Shown here: positions 25,999 to 36,193 of the stretch, piece by piece
Layout of the letters: every line of letters begins with the position of its first letter
Position numbering within the stretch: the first letter of the stretch is position 1
NCBI GenBank assembly: GCA_023159155.1
Contig: JAJNNX010000007.1
Span: 992,001-1,056,000, forward strand
Length of the DNA stretch: 64,000 bases
Reading direction: 5' to 3'
DNA from: Ustulina deusta
Lineage: Eukaryota; Ascomycota; Sordariomycetes; Xylariales; Xylariaceae
Notes under the pieces: model-generated
What the model saw: only the letters and a program-made list of their open reading frames with translations
Databases searched by the model: none
What the model was told of the DNA's origin: nothing
Position numbers and translations under genes: made by a program

Positions 25999-26745
25999 AA
26001 GATTATTTAATAGTAAAAAACTAGCTATATTTAAAAATTAAAGTTATTTTAATTATTTAAAAACTAAAAATAAAATAAAAATATTTAAAGTTAAGTTTTT
26101 TATAAATTATTAGTTTTTAAATAATATAAAAATTAAAAGTTTTATTAAAGTTATATTAAAGTTAAGTTTATATTATAAAATATATAATTTTTTATATTAA
26201 ATATATAATTAAAAAAAAAGTTTATTTATATTTTGTTAATTATAATAAAATAAAAAATATATATTTATTAAATATTTATTAATAAATAATTAATAAACTT
26301 AAAGTAGTATTATAATTAGTTAAGTAAAGTTTTTATAGCTAGTTTATTAATATTATAAAAAAAAATTTTAAGATTATTTAATAGCAAAAAACTAGCTATA
26401 TTTAAAAATTAAAGTTATTTTAATTGTTTAAAAACTAAAAATAAAATAAAAATATTTAAAGTTAGGTTTTTTATAAATTATTAGTTTTTAAATAATATAA
26501 AAGTTAAAAGTTTTATTAAAGTTATATTAAAGTTAAGTTTATATTATAAAATATATAATTTTTTATATTAAATATATAATTAAAAAAAAAAGTTTATTTA
26601 TATTTTGCTAACTATAATAAAATAAAAAATATATATTTATTAAATATTTATTTATAAATAATTAATAAGCTTAAAGTAGTATTATAATTAGTTAAGCAAA
26701 GTTTTTATAGCTAGTTTATTAATACTATAAATAAAAATTTTAAGC
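25999..26745. repeat. Tandem duplication, period about 371 bp, at the right end of copy 2
   Basis: The word GATTATTTAATAG...AAAAAACTAGC occurs at 26001 and again at 26372. The LTR start TATAATTAGTTAAG occurs at 26311 and at 26683. The unit includes about 300 bp of element interior plus the first ~60 bp of the LTR. The interrupted first LTR start is therefore not a separate element but part of a head-to-tail duplication. Confidence 0.85.
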
Positions 26746-26917
26746 TAAAAAAAAAAAAAAAAAAAAAAAAGAAATTAGAGTTTATAAAGTAAATAGATAT
26801 AGATTTTATATATATAGCTATAGAGTTATAGGTTGGTCCATGCGTAGACTTCTTATTTTATTGCTATATAGGTCTAGAGTTCTTGCAGGTCTTGCCAAGA
26901 CTATACTAACCGTTATA
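26680..26917. repeat. Right LTR of copy 2
   Basis: The 238 bp starts TATTATAATTAGTTAAGC and ends AACCGTTATA, directly before the TAGTA duplication. It contains an expanded A-run in place of the AAGAAAG tract of the other LTRs. Confidence 0.88.
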
Positions 26918-26922
26918 TAGTA

Positions 26923-28247
26923 TATTTGTATTTTTTTTATTTTAATATTTAACAAAATTAAAGTTATTAAATTATTTGCTATATTTACGTACTATTATTT
27001 CTTTCCGGATTACAAAGTTAATTTATTATAAATATAAACTAAAAATATATTTAAAACAATAATAGTATTTATTAGTGCTAGAAAGTTTAGGAATATTATT
27101 TTTAAAGGTCTATTTTTTGCTAGGTTAACTAGAAAGTTCTTTGGAACATTTTTATTATATATATAAAGCGCTATTTTTTTTATAATTTATTAATAAACTA
27201 ATTAAACAATAAATCTTTAGTAGGGTGCTATAAATTATAATAATTTAATACAAATTTGCTGCGTATTTGTTGTATATATGCGCCTATAATTATAATGTTA
27301 TAAAAGGGTAAGTTGTACAGTAGGTCCTTAAACCCTGCAGAACCATTCATTAATTGTCTTTAGTACGTTTATCTTTATACCGGAAAATATGTTCCCAGCT
27401 CAACTTGTGCGTCACTAAAACTGTTGTTTCGTTTCTGGGAATCGTAATGAACCGGCAGCTTCGCTCCTTTAAGTTCAGATTGTCACTCTTAAACCCCCTG
27501 GTCACTCTAAAGAACCCCCAAAGAAAGGTCCTTGCTAGTGTCCTGCGTGCTCGTGAGTGGACTGAAGGCGCCCAGGGAAAACATATCCATCCCGCCTTCC
27601 CCTTCCTTGTGGGCGCAAAAAACGGTTCTATCGGTTAACATTATAATAGGTCGTCCCTCTTTGGTTGGATCGCCAATAGAGAGCATTAAGGTTAAGTGGA
27701 GCTTTGCCGCGGGGCACTGAGAAAATGCATTAGGGATACAGAGAAGGCAACGTTGATCTTGGCCTGGTTGGCAGTACGACAGATCTGCCTAGCCAACCAC
27801 ACTATCAACAATAAGCTAATCGATATTACAGAACAATCAAGAATGGCCACTTAGCTCACGTTGCTAGGATAATGTTAGAGTAGTCATAGACTTTGTGACT
27901 TCTAGTTGTCGGAATTATTAGGAACACTATAGGTAATCATAGGATACATATCTTGTTAATACATAAGGATCCTAACTCCTCAGTGACAGAACTAGGATAA
28001 GTCTTCCGTGCAACAACAAACAGGCAATTTCGCTCGGAAACTCGAGTTGCAGTTATATTTGTTAGAATAAAAGGGTTGATATCTTGGAGACTACCTAGAT
28101 ATCAAGACACAGGCGGTGAGCACAGCTTCCTCCGCTGCAGGGGATCCGCCATACAAAATTACTAGTACACTCCTCGGAGTTAGAGTAATTAGACTTTGCT
28201 TTAACAACAGCAACGAACACAATATGTCCTCAGTTTGACTGGCTCGC
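26923..28247. other. Transition from AT-rich block to genic DNA
   Basis: AT-rich sequence continues to about 27,300. Composition then changes sharply to that of the genic half. Short frames at 27354-27720 have no recognisable family and are not called. The last few hundred bases are the 3-prime flank of the minus-strand gene ending at 28248. Confidence 0.55.
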
Positions 28248-30770
28248 TTATTCTGACACAGATGCCGGTGGTCCCGTGGCCGTGGCCGTGACCGTGTCCT
28301 CAGACAATGCCTTGTTGTCTTTCAAGACAAACATGGTACCATCCCAGCCATACGCTCGACTCAATCTCCTGCCATGGCGCCGGGCCACGAGGAACGGAAT
28401 CTTGCCTCGGGGATGCGGCTCATGAAACTGGATGCTTCTCTCCACATCGAGCCTCGTAGGTTGAAAGTGCCAGACGGATCCGTACAGTTTCTGGGCCGTA
28501 AACCCAGTGCAGCCCATGGCATGCAGAAAGTCGCGCCAGGCCACCTCGCCGGCGGAAGTCTTAGCAGCTGGGTCGAAAAAGACGGTGCGAAAGACCTTGA
28601 GCGCCCGGGCATCCACTTTGAATATGGGTTGCAAGTCTGCTAAACTTCCTGGAGGCGGTGACGGCGCTGTGTTGTTCTCGCTTGTCGATTCGGCTCCCGG
28701 CAGTCCACGACGCTTGACCTTGACTTTGCCGGCTGCTGATTCCAAAGCCTCGGCACGAGTGGATGAGCCAAAGCCAGCGGTCCCTTGAAATAGCCGTGAA
28801 GAGGGAGGCACATATTCATATGACCGATCGTTTTGTTTCTGGTCCTCATTCGACTTCTCCGCTTTCTTGGCAGCTGGCTCAACCCACTCCGGCGTGCGCT
28901 GTAGGTAGCGCGGCTGTGAGAGGACTTGTTTATACGCTGTGCTGCTGAGACTTCCAGCTCTCTGGTACAGCATATCGTCCACCGCATTCCAGAACGCATC
29001 TAGATTTGCCTCAGACCTTCGGAGGGTCTCAACATTTGCTTTGTTTTGGCGCTTCCCTACCGGATATTGAAATTTACCCCCTGAGGGATCTCCCAACTGC
29101 CGAATGGCAATGATATTCTTCTCTTTGAAAGTATCATGTACTTGGGCCCAGACTCTGGTATGTTCTGCGAACTCCTTTTTGATCCCTTCCTCTCTGTAGA
29201 CAAGAGCTTGCTCGAATCCATTGGCCCAGGGTTGAAATATCTCCAGCTGCCTGAGACACTCACCCGTGATAGAAAGTTCGCCGATAAGCATGGCAATGTA
29301 CGGGGATACAAGTTCCAGAGCCTTGGGCTCTGCTTTCAATAGTCTATCCAGCTCATCGATAACCGTGGTCATCCGACACAAGAATAGATCGTAACCGTCT
29401 TCCCATAAAATCTGGAGCAGCCAGATGAGCTGGTACGTGACCTTGTCCTTTTTTGCCGCACTGTTCGGTATAATCTTAATCGTCGATGACTTAACTGATC
29501 TTGAGTCATTCCGAACAAAAAAGGCTCTTAGGGGTGGCGAGGCAGCCACTGACAGTTTTAACTGACTGAGCACCCCCTTCGTCACTTGATTAAGGTAATG
29601 ACGAAACCTGAGTAGAGCTGCAAGGTATTCCTCTGGCAAATCCTTTTGTGGGGATATTTCTGGGCCGTACTTCCTGGAAAGTTCGCGTAGATTGGTTGCT
29701 TGGTTCCGGAGCTCTGCGAAGCCCTCCAGTTGAGTAAACGACTCGACGAGGACGGAGCCAATCACTCGGCCCCAGGATGGTTCGTCACGTGGGGGCTTTG
29801 TAGTTGAATGAACATCTAGGAGATGCTCTTTCATGTCGAGCATAGTCTCTGCGAAGTAGCTTGGATCCTCGCGCAACAACCAGATGTGATCCTCGGCCCG
29901 CACGGTTCGAGCAGAGAGGAGGGACTCGATCTTCTGCAGATCTAGTCTAGCAGGAGGCCTGTACGGGGCTTCTTTGGCCATGATGCTCAATGTGGAGAAT
30001 CCCGTAGCGTCAAGGCTCTCTTTCAACGGCGGTTCATGTTGAATGGCGAACTTATTGCTCGTCATCTGATCCAATGGAATGTCGTGGAGGATCGTTTTGC
30101 AACAATCCACAAGAAACTCAAGCAGGCGTTCTTGGAACTCGAGGATTAGAAGCCCTTCTCCCGGGAGGAACTGTTTGCGGGTATGCATCCAGTCGAATGC
30201 ATCCTCGTGCTCGTCGAAAGCCATCAGTCTTCCATAGTCCTCCGGTCGAGCTATCCCGTTCAACATCATGACATACTCGTTGAGATATATGGGCACAATA
30301 GCCATCGTGACTTTCCCTAGATGCATCGGTTCCCCATCAGACGCTGCAAAGAGGTGCGGATGGTTTCGGCCTCGAGAATTGAGCAGCAGAGTCAAAGTCT
30401 TGGGGTCGCCCAAATCCTCTTGATTGATGATTGGCCAAATGAAAGACGAGCGATGCTGTATGGCAACGCTGTTCAAGTTCCTGGCCTGTTTGTAAAAGGC
30501 AGCGAAGTCAGGACGATGTGTGAGTGGCATGCCTGGCCAAGCTTGTAACAGGACGCCCAGGCGCTGTGTTCTGGTCTTCTTCTCCCACCGTTTCCGGATT
30601 GTGGCCTCATGGCGCTCGAGGATTCTCTGCAGTTTCTCATAGTGGGCAAAAATATGGGAGACCCGGTCTCCTGCCTCGCGCTGAACCTCACTTGGCGACG
30701 GCATCTTGGGAGGAGCCATGCCCCTAGAAGCGAACACGCCAAACGGATCGCTGTTAGTGGCCCAGTTCAT
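28248..30770 (-). CDS. Conserved fungal protein of unknown function, 840 aa
   Basis: A single uninterrupted 840-codon frame starts at ATG 30770 and ends in TAA. The N-terminal ~215 residues (WEKKTRTQRL, FIWPIINQEDL) and the C-terminal block at about 725-815 (FLHAMGCTGFTAQKLYGSVW, then SIQFHEPHPRGKIPF, ARRHGRRLSRAYGW) look like strongly conserved fungal segments. I recall similar proteins from ascomycetes annotated without function, sometimes as ipa protein. Between about 600 and 720 it is charged and Ser/Pro-rich, probably disordered. No signal peptide or membrane segment is seen. The HEPHP plus GxxWxF pattern near the C-terminus resembles small HicA-like alpha/beta folds, but that is only a guess. 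The gene is divergent from the broken membrane-protein gene at 31359 and is the first gene beside the repeat block. Confidence 0.85.
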   Translation of the reverse strand: MNWATNSDPFGVFASRGMAPPKMPSPSEVQREAGDRVSHIFAHYEKLQRILERHEATIRKRWEKKTRTQRLGVLLQAWPGMPLTHRPDFAAFYKQARNLNSVAIQHRSSFIWPIINQEDLGDPKTLTLLLNSRGRNHPHLFAASDGEPMHLGKVTMAIVPIYLNEYVMMLNGIARPEDYGRLMAFDEHEDAFDWMHTRKQFLPGEGLLILEFQERLLEFLVDCCKTILHDIPLDQMTSNKFAIQHEPPLKESLDATGFSTLSIMAKEAPYRPPARLDLQKIESLLSARTVRAEDHIWLLREDPSYFAETMLDMKEHLLDVHSTTKPPRDEPSWGRVIGSVLVESFTQLEGFAELRNQATNLRELSRKYGPEISPQKDLPEEYLAALLRFRHYLNQVTKGVLSQLKLSVAASPPLRAFFVRNDSRSVKSSTIKIIPNSAAKKDKVTYQLIWLLQILWEDGYDLFLCRMTTVIDELDRLLKAEPKALELVSPYIAMLIGELSITGECLRQLEIFQPWANGFEQALVYREEGIKKEFAEHTRVWAQVHDTFKEKNIIAIRQLGDPSGGKFQYPVGKRQNKANVETLRRSEANLDAFWNAVDDMLYQRAGSLSSTAYKQVLSQPRYLQRTPEWVEPAAKKAEKSNEDQKQNDRSYEYVPPSSRLFQGTAGFGSSTRAEALESAAGKVKVKRRGLPGAESTSENNTAPSPPPGSLADLQPIFKVDARALKVFRTVFFDPAAKTSAGEVAWRDFLHAMGCTGFTAQKLYGSVWHFQPTRLDVERSIQFHEPHPRGKIPFLVARRHGRRLSRAYGWDGTMFVLKDNKALSEDTVTATATGPPASVSE

Positions 30771-31358
30771 GTCGCCAAGATCTGGCGCTTCAACGCGATC
30801 AAAGCTCTGGATGGGGCTCGAATGGGTTGAATTGGTGGTTTGCTCAGGGCTCCAATGGATTCATGATCGCGGCTGGTGCTCTGGAGAGTGTCAATCACGT
30901 CTACGGAGAGTTGTCTGGAGACCTGGAATAACGAAAGAAAGCTGTTTGGTAGTGATGATTGATCAATGTATCCAAGGTACGTACCTATCTTGGCACCTGT
31001 GTCAGTTAGTGTGGATCCTGGTCTACCCAGCGATACCTTAGCCACTCAAAGGCTCTCATCGCCACCTAGCCACCACCACTTAGCCCACCACTAAATCCGA
31101 CATCAATGGCGTACGTGTAGTTGAGACTCACCATATATGTGGCTGACAGCAGGCTGTAATGGCAGCCTGGGATACATATAGATTTAGCTTTTACAAACCA
31201 CCACGCCTCTATCTTTTCTCTTACATCTTCCCCTCTTCTCCAATCTTTGCGTATGTCACTATTCACAGATACGTCTGCGTGCTTCCGCATTTTTAACAGA
31301 CGCGCCTATGCTGTCGTCACTATAACCTATCCACGCTCACATCGTGTAATTACTCAAA
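30771..31358. promoter_or_regulatory. Divergent intergenic region (588 bp)
   Basis: The shared upstream region of the minus-strand gene (start 30770) and the plus-strand membrane-protein gene (start 31359). A minus-strand frame at 30767-31045 overlaps the start codon of the former and is most likely 5-prime leader. Pyrimidine-rich stretches occur at about 31200-31245. No specific operator was identified. Confidence 0.4.
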
Positions 31359-32698
31359 ATGGCGGACTTCTATTCCCTCTCCCCCGAACAGCAACAGGCG
31401 ATAATACTCGATGGACCTGCAGTTCCGCCGCCTCACGACTCCATTGAACCGAACTTCATCAATCCTTCGAGCCAGAACACCGCGCCCCGCGTCATCCTAG
31501 GCTTTTGTCTTGCGGTCAATACAATTCTCGTAGTGGCCTGCGTATATGGAAGATGTATCGTTTTAAAGAAGCCCGGCCTCGCGGACTGTGAGTCTCAGAC
31601 GTCAAGTTGTCTGCATTCAGAACTGACGCATATACTTGGCTTAATATAGACTTGATTGTACCAACATATGTGAGATTCGCCGTGCCAACGTCGCCTTTGT
31701 GTCGATTCGATTCTTCTTAGTCGACAATTACGGATACTTCATTCATATTTGGGATATTCAACTAAATAATGTACCTCCTATTTTTTACGTGAGTGGGCGT
31801 AGACCCCTTGGATTCTCGTCAATCAGACTAATTGTATCGTTCAAGAACTACCTCAATTCAACCATTCTCTACGCTGTGATACTCGCCCTGATAAAAGTGG
31901 CCATCCTTGTGGAGTGGCTTCAGATATTCATTCCAAAGGGCACAAGAAACTTTTTCTTCTGGTGCGCTCATGTTCTGCTATGGGTCAACGCTCGCTTCTA
32001 TTTGTCGGCCATCGTCGTGATCATTGTGAGCTATGTTCCCCAGGAGAATGATTGGAATAAGTTGCTGCGGGGAATCGATGACATACCTCTCGACATCGCT
32101 TCGTCTGCCGTTAATTTCCTGGTCGACATTGGCATTTTACTTCTCCCACAGGGGGTCATTTGGAGATTGAATATGTCCTCAAAGAACAAGGCTGGCGTGT
32201 CAGCTATCTTCGGTCTTGGAGTTCTGTATGTCTTCAAATCTATCCTGAAGCGCGGCGTTCTCCAACACAACTAGTGTGAACGAATAACAATGCCGTTGTT
32301 GCTGCCGGCTACCGTACTGGACTTATTATTAGTAAACGCCATTCCGTGGCACCACATGGAATTACTCGCTCGTTAGCATCTTGCTAACGGTAGAGATAAC
32401 CTGCGGTTTTGTTGTCGTCTGCCTCCCAGCCTGTCCGAAAGCCGTACAGGCTGCGAGAATGTCCAACTTCTATTCGAGAATTAAGTCGGCACTGACTGGA
32501 TGGTCGTTGAACATAAGCACATCGCATGACTCTCAACAACACGGATCAAGTCATTCATGGCCACGGTCCCGAGACAAGGCATCAGACAGCATCACACCGC
32601 AATATACCCCAAGGAAAGCATACGTTCCACTCGAGCCTCGGGGCTCTAATAAAGCGCTGCGGAAAGATCATATGGATAAGTCAGAACGGTATTGAGTT
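31359..32698 (+). pseudogene. Rhodopsin-like fungal integral membrane protein, frameshifted
   Basis: The start MADFYSLSPEQQQAI and the segments LVEWLQIFIPKGTRNFFFW, ILLLPQGVIWRLNMS and VEITCGFVVVCLPACPKAV are typical of the seven-helix rhodopsin-like membrane proteins common in Pezizomycotina. Two introns can be placed: 31588-31649 (GTGAGT...AG) and 31789-31845 (57 bp, CTAAT branch). The frame breaks after PTSPLCRF near 31705, resuming in another frame at FFLVDNYGYFIHIW. It breaks again between GLGVL (about 32225) and TTWNYSLVS (about 32355). I could not join the pieces with GT-AG introns, so it is either a decayed gene or contains sequence errors. A hydrophilic tail ends near 32698. Confidence 0.7.
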
Positions 32699-32830
32699 GG
32701 GGTTCAGCTTGGCGATTCTTTCACTCCGATGTAAATCAATGTCTCGAGCGGATAGAGCATGTCTCTTCCTCTCTGGCAATGTCGACTGGCCAGGCCATAT
32801 AAGATCACGAATAGAGAAAGACGAAAACTT

Positions 32831-33322
32831 ATGACTTTTATAGGCCTGTCTTTCACGGACCCATCGATAGCCAACGCCATCAACGGGTTTCCAGAATCGC
32901 AGCGAAGAAATGTGGAAGATGTTATCAACCTACCTACATATTCCTCGTTTAGGAACTCTGCCCTAAAAGGCTTTGACCTAAGGAGCCCATCTCCCGGTGT
33001 GGATCTTGTAAGTATTTTTAAGCATCAGGGCATAACGTTAAGCCTTAATGATGATACCCCCAGCGGGTTGGTGCTTGCGTACGATCGGATTATGATCGCC
33101 CTTACTGAGCGGAAGCTATACGTGCAGTTGATGTCATAGTACGTCAAGTTCTTCGAGACATCTTTTATAAATGAGAAGGCCATTTCAGAGGGATTTGAAC
33201 AAGGCGTGATCAAGCTTTACCGCTGGCGACGTCGTAGTAGCCAAAGCTCGCCGAAGGTTCGTATGACCAAAGCCTTCGTTGAATACTGGTGCTGGAGAGA
33301 TGGGGGTGCTCCCCAGCAATAG
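32831..33322 (+). pseudogene. Unrecognised reading frame with one in-frame stop
   Basis: The 164-codon frame reads open from MTFIGLSFTDPSIANAI to GGAPQQ (stop at 33320-33322), except for a TAG at 33137-33139. The part after the stop (YVKFFETSFINEKAISEGF, KAFVEYWCWRDGG) looks protein-like, rich in Trp, Phe and Tyr, which argues the frame was once longer. I do not recognise the family. The TAG could be a nonsense mutation, or be removed by an intron I cannot identify. It lies just downstream of the broken rhodopsin-like gene, and both may belong to one decaying locus. Confidence 0.45.
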
Positions 33323-33786
33323 GACATCTGGTGTCTTCTTATTTTGGACCTTGTACATATATTAGAGTCCTGAATTATGCAATGATACATATCCCTTTGC
33401 TGCTCTTAAGCCCGTCCTAGTTTCTTGTTGGATTTCAGATCTCGTTGTTTCACCATATCAACTCTTGTCATTGGATAGCGCTAGCGCTCTCGAATCGCTC
33501 AACCCCATCGTCATGTCCCTGATATTCCAATTCACTCGCATCGCTCTTTGTCAGAAGCAAGTAACATCCGCCGCCTAACATATATAGCCATTATTTTCGT
33601 TCCTTTGTCATTCGTGGCAGCCTTCCTTAGGATGGGTGACGATTTCTTACCCGGAAGAGAGAACTCTGGGTGATCTCGATGCCTGTTACCCTTGTGGTCC
33701 TATGAGCAACGTCGGTGCAACATTTCACGTCGTATTTACTCTGCCACTCGGAGAAAGTTTGGCAAAAACTAGATCAATTCTTCGGG

Positions 33787-33824
<38 letters not shown>

Positions 33825-34176
33825 GAAAAAAAAAAAGGGTGAGGGTTCTGACCACTTCACAGTGAGATCTAATTAGCTAACCGCATTCTACTGACATTTC
33901 TTCACGACGAAGGCGTGACCGCGGCAAGTAGTCGACTGAGGAGGATGCAATAATTGATTATATCAGCCCCGGGTGTCGCAAGGGGATCCCAGGGTTCGTG
34001 TTTCCCGAGAGTACACCCGCACCCCAAATACCACAATCAATGTCTAATTGTAAACCCAATAAACCAACACCGAGGCGTCAAAGGCCAAGGTGCAAACTTT
34101 GAGGACCAGCAGCCGTTGGCAATGCCAATCTATCAGGCAAATCCATCTATTCATGCATGCCCGTAGAAGGCATGCT
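33323..34176. other. Convergent intergenic region with (CT)n microsatellite
   Basis: Between the broken plus-strand frame and the 3-prime end of MDM12. It contains a perfect CT dinucleotide run at about 33789-33821 followed by a run of A. No gene is supported here. Confidence 0.5.
33789..33821. repeat. (CT)16 microsatellite
   Basis: An uninterrupted CT repeat of about 33 bases, followed by CAAAGAAAAAAAAAAAGGG. It would be length-polymorphic among isolates. Confidence 0.95.
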
Positions 34177-35658
34177 TTAAACCAAGAAGGTCCAGAAGCT
34201 GGGATAGACGAACTCTTCTTCGAAGATGCGCCGCACCTGCTCGAGCACGAACTTCTCGACCTTGCCCACGTTCTTCAGGCTCTGCTTGGTGCCCTCGCGC
34301 TGTCCGATCTCGCTCTCCACGCGGATCTCCTGGAGCAGGCCGCCGACTCTTCCCTTCCCCCGCGTCCCAGGCGAGCTCTGTGTCCTGTCCTCGCTGCCCA
34401 CCCGTTCATGGCCGGCGCCGGTGTGTTGATTCCCAGACGTCGCCCCTCCGGGGTCGTCCTCGTCGCCGTCGTCGTCCTCTCCGACGGCCGCAAGCGCGTC
34501 TTCGGGACTCAGAAAGCAGAAGTGCACGCGCTTCCTGATGTACGCGATGACGCCCACCCCGTCGAACGTGAGGCCCGTGATGTTGAGCTTGAGCGGGATC
34601 CCCACGAAGCTCGGCATCGGGTAATCGAGCAGGATCATGGCTGTCAGCTCGAGCCGCACGTCCCCTGCGTACCGGATGCGGAACACAGCTTGCATGTCGT
34701 CGGCCTGCCTTCCCGTGTCTTCGTCGTCATCTTCCACTGCTACTGTCGCCTTCGACCTGGCATAAGCCTGGGAAGCGTCGGTACCGTGTTCCCCGTCGAT
34801 TGCCAATCCCACGAGCGGACTTGCCCCTGAGTTGTCGCGGGTTGGCGGGCGCGATGCCGTCGGTGACAGTGTTGAGACGCTGTGTTTTGATCCCAGCGCT
34901 GGGGAGGGTACTGCTAGGAAGGTCGGGTAATTCTCTACTGACATAGAACCTTGAGAGAGCTGCCTGCTGTGGCCCGAATTTGAAGCGGCGAGGTGGTAAT
35001 GACTTGATTGCGCTTGCGATCCTGTGGTTGCATCAAGCCAGCCACTCAGATGTTGTGCGCCTGCGACAGCGGCCAGCGGCGTCTGGGTGCCTGACCATCC
35101 GGGGCCAAGCTTTGATTGGAAGTAGTGCATCTTTGACGGACCCCCGGGCATCCCATGCGACGACACTCCTAGACCGAGAAACGGGTTACTCAGGTCGGGT
35201 GCCCCAGGCGCGTTCCTGAGGCCAGCACTGTGAACATGTGGCGGGAAGAAACCCTCGCCGAACGGCGTAGCAGTTCCGCCAGCGCCGGCTGCGGCGTTGC
35301 CCGTGACGTTGTCGTCGCCTCCCCCGTCCCTAGCTCGTTGCTCAGACCTGCGTCTTCGCTCTGCAGTCCGTATGGCATCCGGCACTGCCTGGTCGTTGTC
35401 CTCGTCGCCCTCGACGTCATCTTCGTCGTGGGGCTCGTAATCCTCTTCGTAGAAGTCCGGCAGAGGATCGCATATATCCTTGAGGACAACGGAAGGCGGG
35501 ATTTTGCCAAAAGCAAATTCGTGGACGGTGACGGACTTGATGAAGCGCGGCAACGGCACGGCCTGGAACTTGACGTGGATGAAGTCACGGATGCGCTCCG
35601 CCAAGGCAGCACCGTCGGGTCCCCCTGTTAGCGTTTCCCAGTTCAGCTCTATCGACAT
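34177..35658 (-). CDS. MDM12: Mdm12, ERMES complex subunit (SMP domain)
   Basis: 493 residues starting MSIELNWETLTGGPDG, followed by VPLPRFIKSVTVHEFAFG and LKDICDPLPDFYEED, the hallmark N-terminal sequence of Mdm12. Mdm12 is the soluble SMP-domain component of the ER-mitochondria encounter structure. It bridges Mmm1 and Mdm34/Mdm10 and transfers phospholipids. The SMP fold is split by a long acidic and Ser/Gly-rich insertion (about residues 75-310), as in other filamentous ascomycetes. The second half resumes at MQAVFRIRYAGDVRLELTA and includes PSFVGIPLKLNITGLTFDG, and the protein ends FVYPSFWTFLV. No intron is needed. It lies in tandem downstream of FAB1, with 535 bp between that gene's stop and this start codon. 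Confidence 0.97.
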   Translation of the reverse strand: MSIELNWETLTGGPDGAALAERIRDFIHVKFQAVPLPRFIKSVTVHEFAFGKIPPSVVLKDICDPLPDFYEEDYEPHDEDDVEGDEDNDQAVPDAIRTAERRRRSEQRARDGGGDDNVTGNAAAGAGGTATPFGEGFFPPHVHSAGLRNAPGAPDLSNPFLGLGVSSHGMPGGPSKMHYFQSKLGPGWSGTQTPLAAVAGAQHLSGWLDATTGSQAQSSHYHLAASNSGHSRQLSQGSMSVENYPTFLAVPSPALGSKHSVSTLSPTASRPPTRDNSGASPLVGLAIDGEHGTDASQAYARSKATVAVEDDDEDTGRQADDMQAVFRIRYAGDVRLELTAMILLDYPMPSFVGIPLKLNITGLTFDGVGVIAYIRKRVHFCFLSPEDALAAVGEDDDGDEDDPGGATSGNQHTGAGHERVGSEDRTQSSPGTRGKGRVGGLLQEIRVESEIGQREGTKQSLKNVGKVEKFVLEQVRRIFEEEFVYPSFWTFLV

Positions 35659-36193
35659 ATTGCGTTCATTTTTTGCACTGCTGGATCGAAGAATGAAGAA
35701 TGGACGAAGTTTAATTCAATTTGGTCAAGCACTTATTCCGGTTTATCCATAAGTCTACACATGTGTGTATGCTTGAAGGTTCGTCACTGGTGATGTTGAA
35801 TAGGTAGAAGAGTCTGTGGCCCGCCGCCCGGGCGAGTGCACACCATCTTTAGGTAGAGAATCCCTACCAAGCTTGGCTAGTTTTTAAGTGGAGACGAGAA
35901 TGCAGTCCAATGCAAACATTGAGCCACTTCCCTGGATAGTTTGGTAGTAAATAACATCATCCCTCATCACACCAACATGCAGTAAAAAACCAAAATTAAT
36001 TCATGTGGGTATCTTTCTAGTGCTATGTAGAGAATGCAATCGTCGCGCGCATGATTATGGTGTAGCGCGACAATGAATAGCTAGCCTTTTCCTCCCTGGT
36101 TCATGGTTCGCTCTTCGACCACTCGGCCGAAGATCGTCCAAAGTGCATGCTGTATTGATAATCCATAAAATCTCGTCAGGAAGTAGCTACTTC
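35659..36193. promoter_or_regulatory. MDM12 upstream region / FAB1 3-prime flank
   Basis: 535 bp between two minus-strand genes. It must hold the FAB1 3-prime end and the MDM12 promoter. No recognised motif or further gene was found. Confidence 0.4.

Larger units (their letters stand above)
19094..26917 (-). mobile_element. RIP-degraded Ty3/Gypsy-type LTR retrotransposon, copy 2, with nested DNA transposon
   Basis: This is the same family as the element at 1384-7227. The LTRs are 19094-19330 and 26680-26917 (237/238 bp), with a 5-bp target duplication TAGTA at 19089-19093 and 26918-26922. The interior runs parallel to copy 1. The exceptions are a loss of about 250 bp near 22210, a few AT-rich length differences, a 371-bp tandem duplication near the right end, and an inserted 1,839-bp Fot1/pogo element at 23429-25267. 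The left LTR keeps TGTCACGATCAG while the right one reads TATTATAATTAG. These differ only by C-to-T and G-to-A changes. No intact frame is present. Confidence 0.88.

Noticed and set aside
26310..26372. A third separate LTR start within copy 2
   Set aside because: Explained by the 371-bp tandem duplication; no target duplication or LTR remainder follows it.
1..27300. Mitochondrial DNA insertion as the explanation of the AT-rich block
   Set aside because: Paired LTRs with target duplications, a pogo element and transition-only divergence fit RIP-mutated transposons; no mitochondrial gene or rRNA was seen.
27354..27720. Two overlapping plus-strand frames just after the boundary
   Set aside because: They overlap in different frames, and neither resembles a known family; likely chance.
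30767..31045. Minus-strand 92-codon frame upstream of the 840-aa gene
   Set aside because: Overlaps that gene's start codon (ATGA) and looks like its 5-prime leader; no homology recognised.
34090..34830. 246-codon plus-strand frame
   Set aside because: Lies antisense to MDM12, whose identity is certain; its composition is a shadow of the coding strand.
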